From: Bacteroidota bacterium
Lineage (GTDB): Bacteria > Bacteroidota > Bacteroidia > Chitinophagales > Chitinophagaceae
Direction of reading: 5' to 3'
Length of the DNA stretch: 20,570 nt
NCBI GenBank assembly: GCA_023390215.1
Contig: JAEWDG010000079.1
Location: 1 to 20,570 of the forward strand
The position numbers were made by a program, and so were the translations under genes. Positions 17,001 to 20,570 of the stretch are shown here, one piece after another; the stretch's first letter is position 1, and every line of letters starts with the position of its first letter. Below the pieces are notes generated by a model. It was not told where the DNA came from. It did no database searches and saw only the letters and a list, made by a program, of their open reading frames with translations.

Positions 17001-17463
17001 TACAGATCTGGAAATCCTTATACCCGATGCCTATGTAGAAAGCATTACGGAAAGGTTGAGCCTTTATTCAAGGCTGGACAATTGTGAAACAGAAAAAGAA
17101 CTGCAGGATTTTCATACAGAACTTATGGATCGCTTCGGACCTGTGCCAACCGAAGTGGAAGACCTTTTCACTACCGTTAGAACCAGGAAACTGGCTGTGG
17201 AATTAGGATTTGAAAAACTATTTCTGAAAAATGAAACATTGAAATGTTTCTTCGTGGGTAATCCCGAATCGCCGTATTTCCAGAGTGAAACCTTCAACAG
17301 AATTCTTCAATTTCTTCAAACGGGAACCAATAAAGGCAAGTTAAAACAGGTGGGCAAAAATGGAATCCTTGTGGTAGACAATGTGCGGAATATGCATGCG
17401 CTCTGGAGTTTTCTGAGCAAGATGCATGCTTATGCCCTTCAGGCGAATATCCCGGCTGCATAA
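14047..17463 (+). CDS. mfd: transcription-repair coupling factor
   Basis: 1138 residues from the chosen ATG, close to the roughly 1150 of E. coli Mfd. Mfd binds RNA polymerase stalled at DNA lesions, displaces it by DNA translocation and recruits UvrA. Seen in order are a UvrB-like N-terminal part (YGFVRTDFVYEPGQFALRGG), the CarD-like polymerase-interacting domain (LQPGDYVSHIDHGVGVY), and a RecG-like translocase. The translocase has Walker A GDVGFGKT (601-608), DEEQKFGV (from 702), TATPIPRT and QLRGRVGRS (from 871). A C-terminal D7 domain (SLYSRLDNCETEKELQDF) closes the protein. A TTG at 14038 would add three residues (M-R-R) but is inside the -7 element, so ATG 14047 is preferred. The gene ends at a terminator shared with the opposing small gene. 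Confidence 0.97.
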   Translation: MNLDVLMDFYRNDSRNSLIADGALSALPSHFHLSGLQGSASQFVFSAVYANENLKQFNHLIILRDAEEAAYFQNSLENLTKALDIFYFPSSFKNKKNYRLLNSSHVMLRTEALTRILAGGNKKVLVTYPEAIFEKVVLSKTLSENIISLKQADLIDLNSILEKFVSYGFVRTDFVYEPGQFALRGGILDIYSYGNEKPYRIELFGNEIDSIRIFDAESQLSERKLLQVSIIPNVETKFDTGEKVSILDFMPGDTMIWMQDWNYIYEKLEQQVEDLNIFLELKKESGSDHVDDELETTTVADLSKEDFIQPDVLKNKIAGSHLIEIGAKALFPHEQPVESIAYHTKEQPAFNRQFDLLIKNLQDYEANKYNIFLFAENPRQLERLHTIFTDLKAGVQVTPIAVSIHEGFVDHDLKLICYTDHQVFQRYHKYKVRQAFSKNKALTLKTLRELQPGDYVSHIDHGVGVYSGLQKIDVNGRMQEAVRIQYKDGDLLYVNISSLHKISKYSGKEGSVPKMNKLGSDVWAKLKDKTKKQVKDIATDLIRLYAQRKAQEGYAHGPDNYLQTELEASFIYEDTPDQAKASEDVKRDMEKPSPMDRLVCGDVGFGKTEVAIRAAFKSVADGKQAAVLVPTTILAYQHYKTFSERLRDFPVTVDFINRFKSAKEKKETLKKLEEGKVDIIIGTHALLGKDVKFKDLGVMIIDEEQKFGVAAKEKLKTLRATVDSLTLTATPIPRTLQFSLMGARDLSIINTPPPNRQPIQTEVQVFNEDNIRDAIYYETERGGQVFFIHNRVKGLAEMKGFIQGLCPDLSIAYAHGQMEVDELEDTILDFMDKKYDVLVCTNIVESGVDIPNVNTIIVNNAHQFGLSDLHQLRGRVGRSNKKAFCYLLAPPLSTLPVDSRKRLTTLEQYSELGSGFQIAMRDLDIRGAGNLLGGEQSGFIAEIGFEMYQKILDEAIRELKRNQFRDLFKEEIQQQDDFVKDCSIDTDLEILIPDAYVESITERLSLYSRLDNCETEKELQDFHTELMDRFGPVPTEVEDLFTTVRTRKLAVELGFEKLFLKNETLKCFFVGNPESPYFQSETFNRILQFLQTGTNKGKLKQVGKNGILVVDNVRNMHALWSFLSKMHAYALQANIPAA

Positions 17464-17492
17464 AATTAAAAAGCCACCTAAAGGTGGCTCTT
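17462..17492. terminator. bidirectional terminator between mfd and the small minus-strand gene
   Basis: The stem AGCCACC/GGTGGCT (17472-17478 with 17483-17489) has the 4-base loop TAAA. It begins nine bases after the mfd stop. On the minus strand it is followed by a T-rich tail (complement of the A-rich 17462-17472), making it a better terminator for the 66-residue gene; on the plus strand the tail is weak (CTTCAATAATT). The stem core GCCACC/GGTGGC is the same as in the nrdJ terminator. Confidence 0.75.
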
Positions 17493-17511
17493 CAATAATT
17501 TCGGCTGACAA

Positions 17512-17712
17512 TTACCAACCTTTCTTCGCAACACCATCTTTTATTGCCTGGTTTGCTTTTTCTTCAGAAAGCATGGTCGTCATTTTATTTCCTTTCCCGT
17601 CGTGGCCCTGAGCCATGTAACCACCGCGGGCGGTTTTTGTAATCACTGCGTCTTGCATGGGCACATTTTTCTCTTTTGTTTTCATGCAATAGGCCGTTAA
17701 CATTTTTGACAT
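17512..17712 (-). CDS. small conserved-looking protein, possibly DUF5679-like
   Basis: 66 residues, MSKMLTAYCMKTKEKNVPMQ..., ending in NQAIKDGVAKKGW. The opening AYCMKTKEK...MQDAVITK resembles DUF5679, small proteins that usually start YC-x-K-C and carry two zinc-binding Cys pairs; here only C9 remains and the position of the second Cys is Thr. The middle segment GGYMAQGHDGKGNKM is Gly-rich, as expected of a short beta domain. Function is unknown. It lies 91 bases downstream of gyrB on the same strand and has its own terminator (17462-17492). No clear promoter is seen in the gap, so it could be read from gyrB or from a weak promoter. The ORF is real by terminator, phase and composition; the family call is tentative. 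Confidence 0.7.
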   Translation of the reverse strand: MSKMLTAYCMKTKEKNVPMQDAVITKTARGGYMAQGHDGKGNKMTTMLSEEKANQAIKDGVAKKGW

Positions 17713-17764
17713 CGTGATAAAAGTTTAATGTTAGAAAAGTGGATTGGTTAATTCAACGGGGTAC

Positions 17765-17783
17765 AAGCTACTAAAAATAGCTT
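17765..17783 (-). other. hairpin between gyrB and the 66-residue gene
   Basis: The inverted repeat AAGCTA (17765-17770)/TAGCTT (17778-17783) has a 7-base loop and lies 21 bases after the gyrB stop in the minus-strand transcript. On that strand it has no T tail (GTACCCC follows), so it is at best a weak terminator or a 3'-end stabilising stem. Confidence 0.3.
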
Positions 17784-17803
17784 ATCCGCCAAAACAACGG
17801 ACG

Positions 17804-19795
<1,992 letters not shown>

Positions 19796-19917
19796 TCAAT
19801 AAAAAAAACCGGTGAGGCGTTCAGCTTTTTAAAGCCCTGATTTTTAGTTGATTCTGTGAGAATTCCAGCCTTCAATTCCGGTGGGTTCTGTTATTGTTTA
19901 AAACCCTTGCGAAGTTA

Positions 19918-19926
19918 CAAAAAATA
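19918..19926 (-). promoter_or_regulatory. possible -7 element of gyrB
   Basis: TATTTTTTG on the minus strand resembles TAnnTTTG with one extra T. It would give a leader of about 130 bases before the gyrB ATG. No -33 TTG at proper spacing was found, so this is weak. The rest of the 278-base divergent region is A/T-rich, with an ACCGGT followed by T8 in the gyrB sense and no evident operator. Confidence 0.3.
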
Positions 19927-20049
19927 AGGGGTTTTTAGTGATAAAAGAAGCTCAATTTTATCCCCCGTTTCCAACCGGCATGTGACTATCCCAAATTGTT
20001 GAAAAAAACCATATTTCTTTAATCTGAACCCCCGCACCCTATCTCTTGT

Positions 20050-20057
20050 TATCTTTG
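20050..20057 (+). promoter_or_regulatory. -7 element of the AraC-like gene
   Basis: TATCTTTG, again followed by C. ATG codons lie at 20059 (one base after) and 20065 (seven bases after). By analogy with glyS and mfd, the mRNA probably begins near 20062-20066, favouring the second ATG. Confidence 0.55.
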
Positions 20058-20058
20058 C

Positions 20059-20570
20059 ATGCGCATGCATAAAATTCCTCCATCTCTTTCTCCGGTCTTT
20101 AACCAGGTGATGCCTGTTTTACAGGGAAAGGATATATTGTTTTCGGTTGAGCGTCAGGTTCCGGGTTCTGTCCATTATTCCATACGCCGGTTCCGGCGTG
20201 ACGTATCCTGGAATCTGGAAGACAAGGGGGCCTTAATATATCATGTAGAAAAAAACAACCCCGACAACCATTATCTGGAACTCCGGTTTTGTGTTACGGG
20301 AAACATGTATTGCAGGGAAAAACAGGTGGATTGCGATCAGTGTAAACTTCACGCATCTTCAGATTGTATGGCAAAAACAGAAAGCGTTGACCTGCTCAGT
20401 TTTATATTTTCACCTGCTTATCTTCAGCAGTTTACGAGAAACGATGAGGTTAGCCAGGTACTGGCTGATAAGGTGATCTATTTCAGTCATGAGAAATCGT
20501 TTACACGGATCCTACCTCTTTGTTCTAAGACCCGCCTCACATTAAATGCCCTGCTTAACCACACCTATAC
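20059..20570 (+). CDS. probable AraC-family transcriptional regulator, N-terminal sensor part (runs off window)
   Basis: 170 codons are present and the frame stays open to the right edge. The visible part has no DNA-binding helix-turn-helix; it resembles the N-terminal region of Bacteroidota AraC-type regulators. Supporting pieces are NNPDNHYLELRFCVTGNMYC (residues 66-85), then VDLLSFIFSPAYLQQF and, near the edge, LTLNALLNHTY, a helical segment usual before the HTH. Five cysteines cluster at C78, C85, C92, C95 and C103, which might bind a metal or be redox-sensitive. The annotated start is the first ATG; the ATG at 20065 (MHKIPPSL) fits the promoter position better. It is divergent from gyrB. 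The HTH outside the window would decide the call. Confidence 0.65.
   Translation, partial: MRMHKIPPSLSPVFNQVMPVLQGKDILFSVERQVPGSVHYSIRRFRRDVSWNLEDKGALIYHVEKNNPDNHYLELRFCVTGNMYCREKQVDCDQCKLHASSDCMAKTESVDLLSFIFSPAYLQQFTRNDEVSQVLADKVIYFSHEKSFTRILPLCSKTRLTLNALLNHTY

Overview
The window is chromosomal DNA from a member of the Bacteroidota, most likely of the Chitinophagales/Chitinophagaceae type. The evidence is the housekeeping gene set, the nearly complete lack of Shine-Dalgarno sequences, the -7 promoter element TATCTTTG (Bacteroidota consensus TAnnTTTG) lying only a few bases before several start codons, the single-chain glycyl-tRNA synthetase, and a very large secreted subtilase built from Bacteroidota-type beta modules. 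No sequence search was possible, so the taxonomic placement is inferred.

Layout. Positions 1-774 hold the acpP-fabF fatty-acid pair on the minus strand with a recognisable promoter; fabF runs off the left edge. Positions 914-1830 hold a GNAT acetyltransferase (+) converging on a YcxB-like two-helix membrane protein (-). A period-7 degenerate repeat tract (1848-1966) separates the latter from a coupled dtd-mazG pair (-, 1994-2799), both quality-control enzymes. A 346-base gap precedes the B12-dependent ribonucleotide reductase nrdJ (3146-6409, +); its leader contains several potential RNA pairings, including a crossing pair. A strong terminator follows, then glyS (6510-7994, +). Tail-to-tail with glyS, overlapping by 4 bases, is a ferredoxin-NADP reductase-like gene (-) carrying a single-base frameshift. 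Upstream of that on the same strand is a 1730-residue secreted S8 protease (8743-13935). Divergent from the protease is mfd (14047-17463, +), ending at a bidirectional terminator shared with a 66-residue protein (-) that lies downstream of gyrB (17804-19780, -). The right edge holds the start of a probable AraC-family regulator (+), divergent from gyrB.

Most of the content is core metabolism and information processing: lipid synthesis, dNTP supply, tRNA charging and proofreading, transcription-coupled repair and supercoiling. There is no sign of a phage, insertion sequence, CRISPR array, defence island, tRNA or rRNA. The points most worth a second look are the nrdJ leader, the recurrent TATCTTTG-ATG arrangement that suggests leaderless mRNAs and moves the mfd start, the frameshifted reductase and the heptamer-phased intergenic tract. 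None of these amounts to a demonstrated new system.
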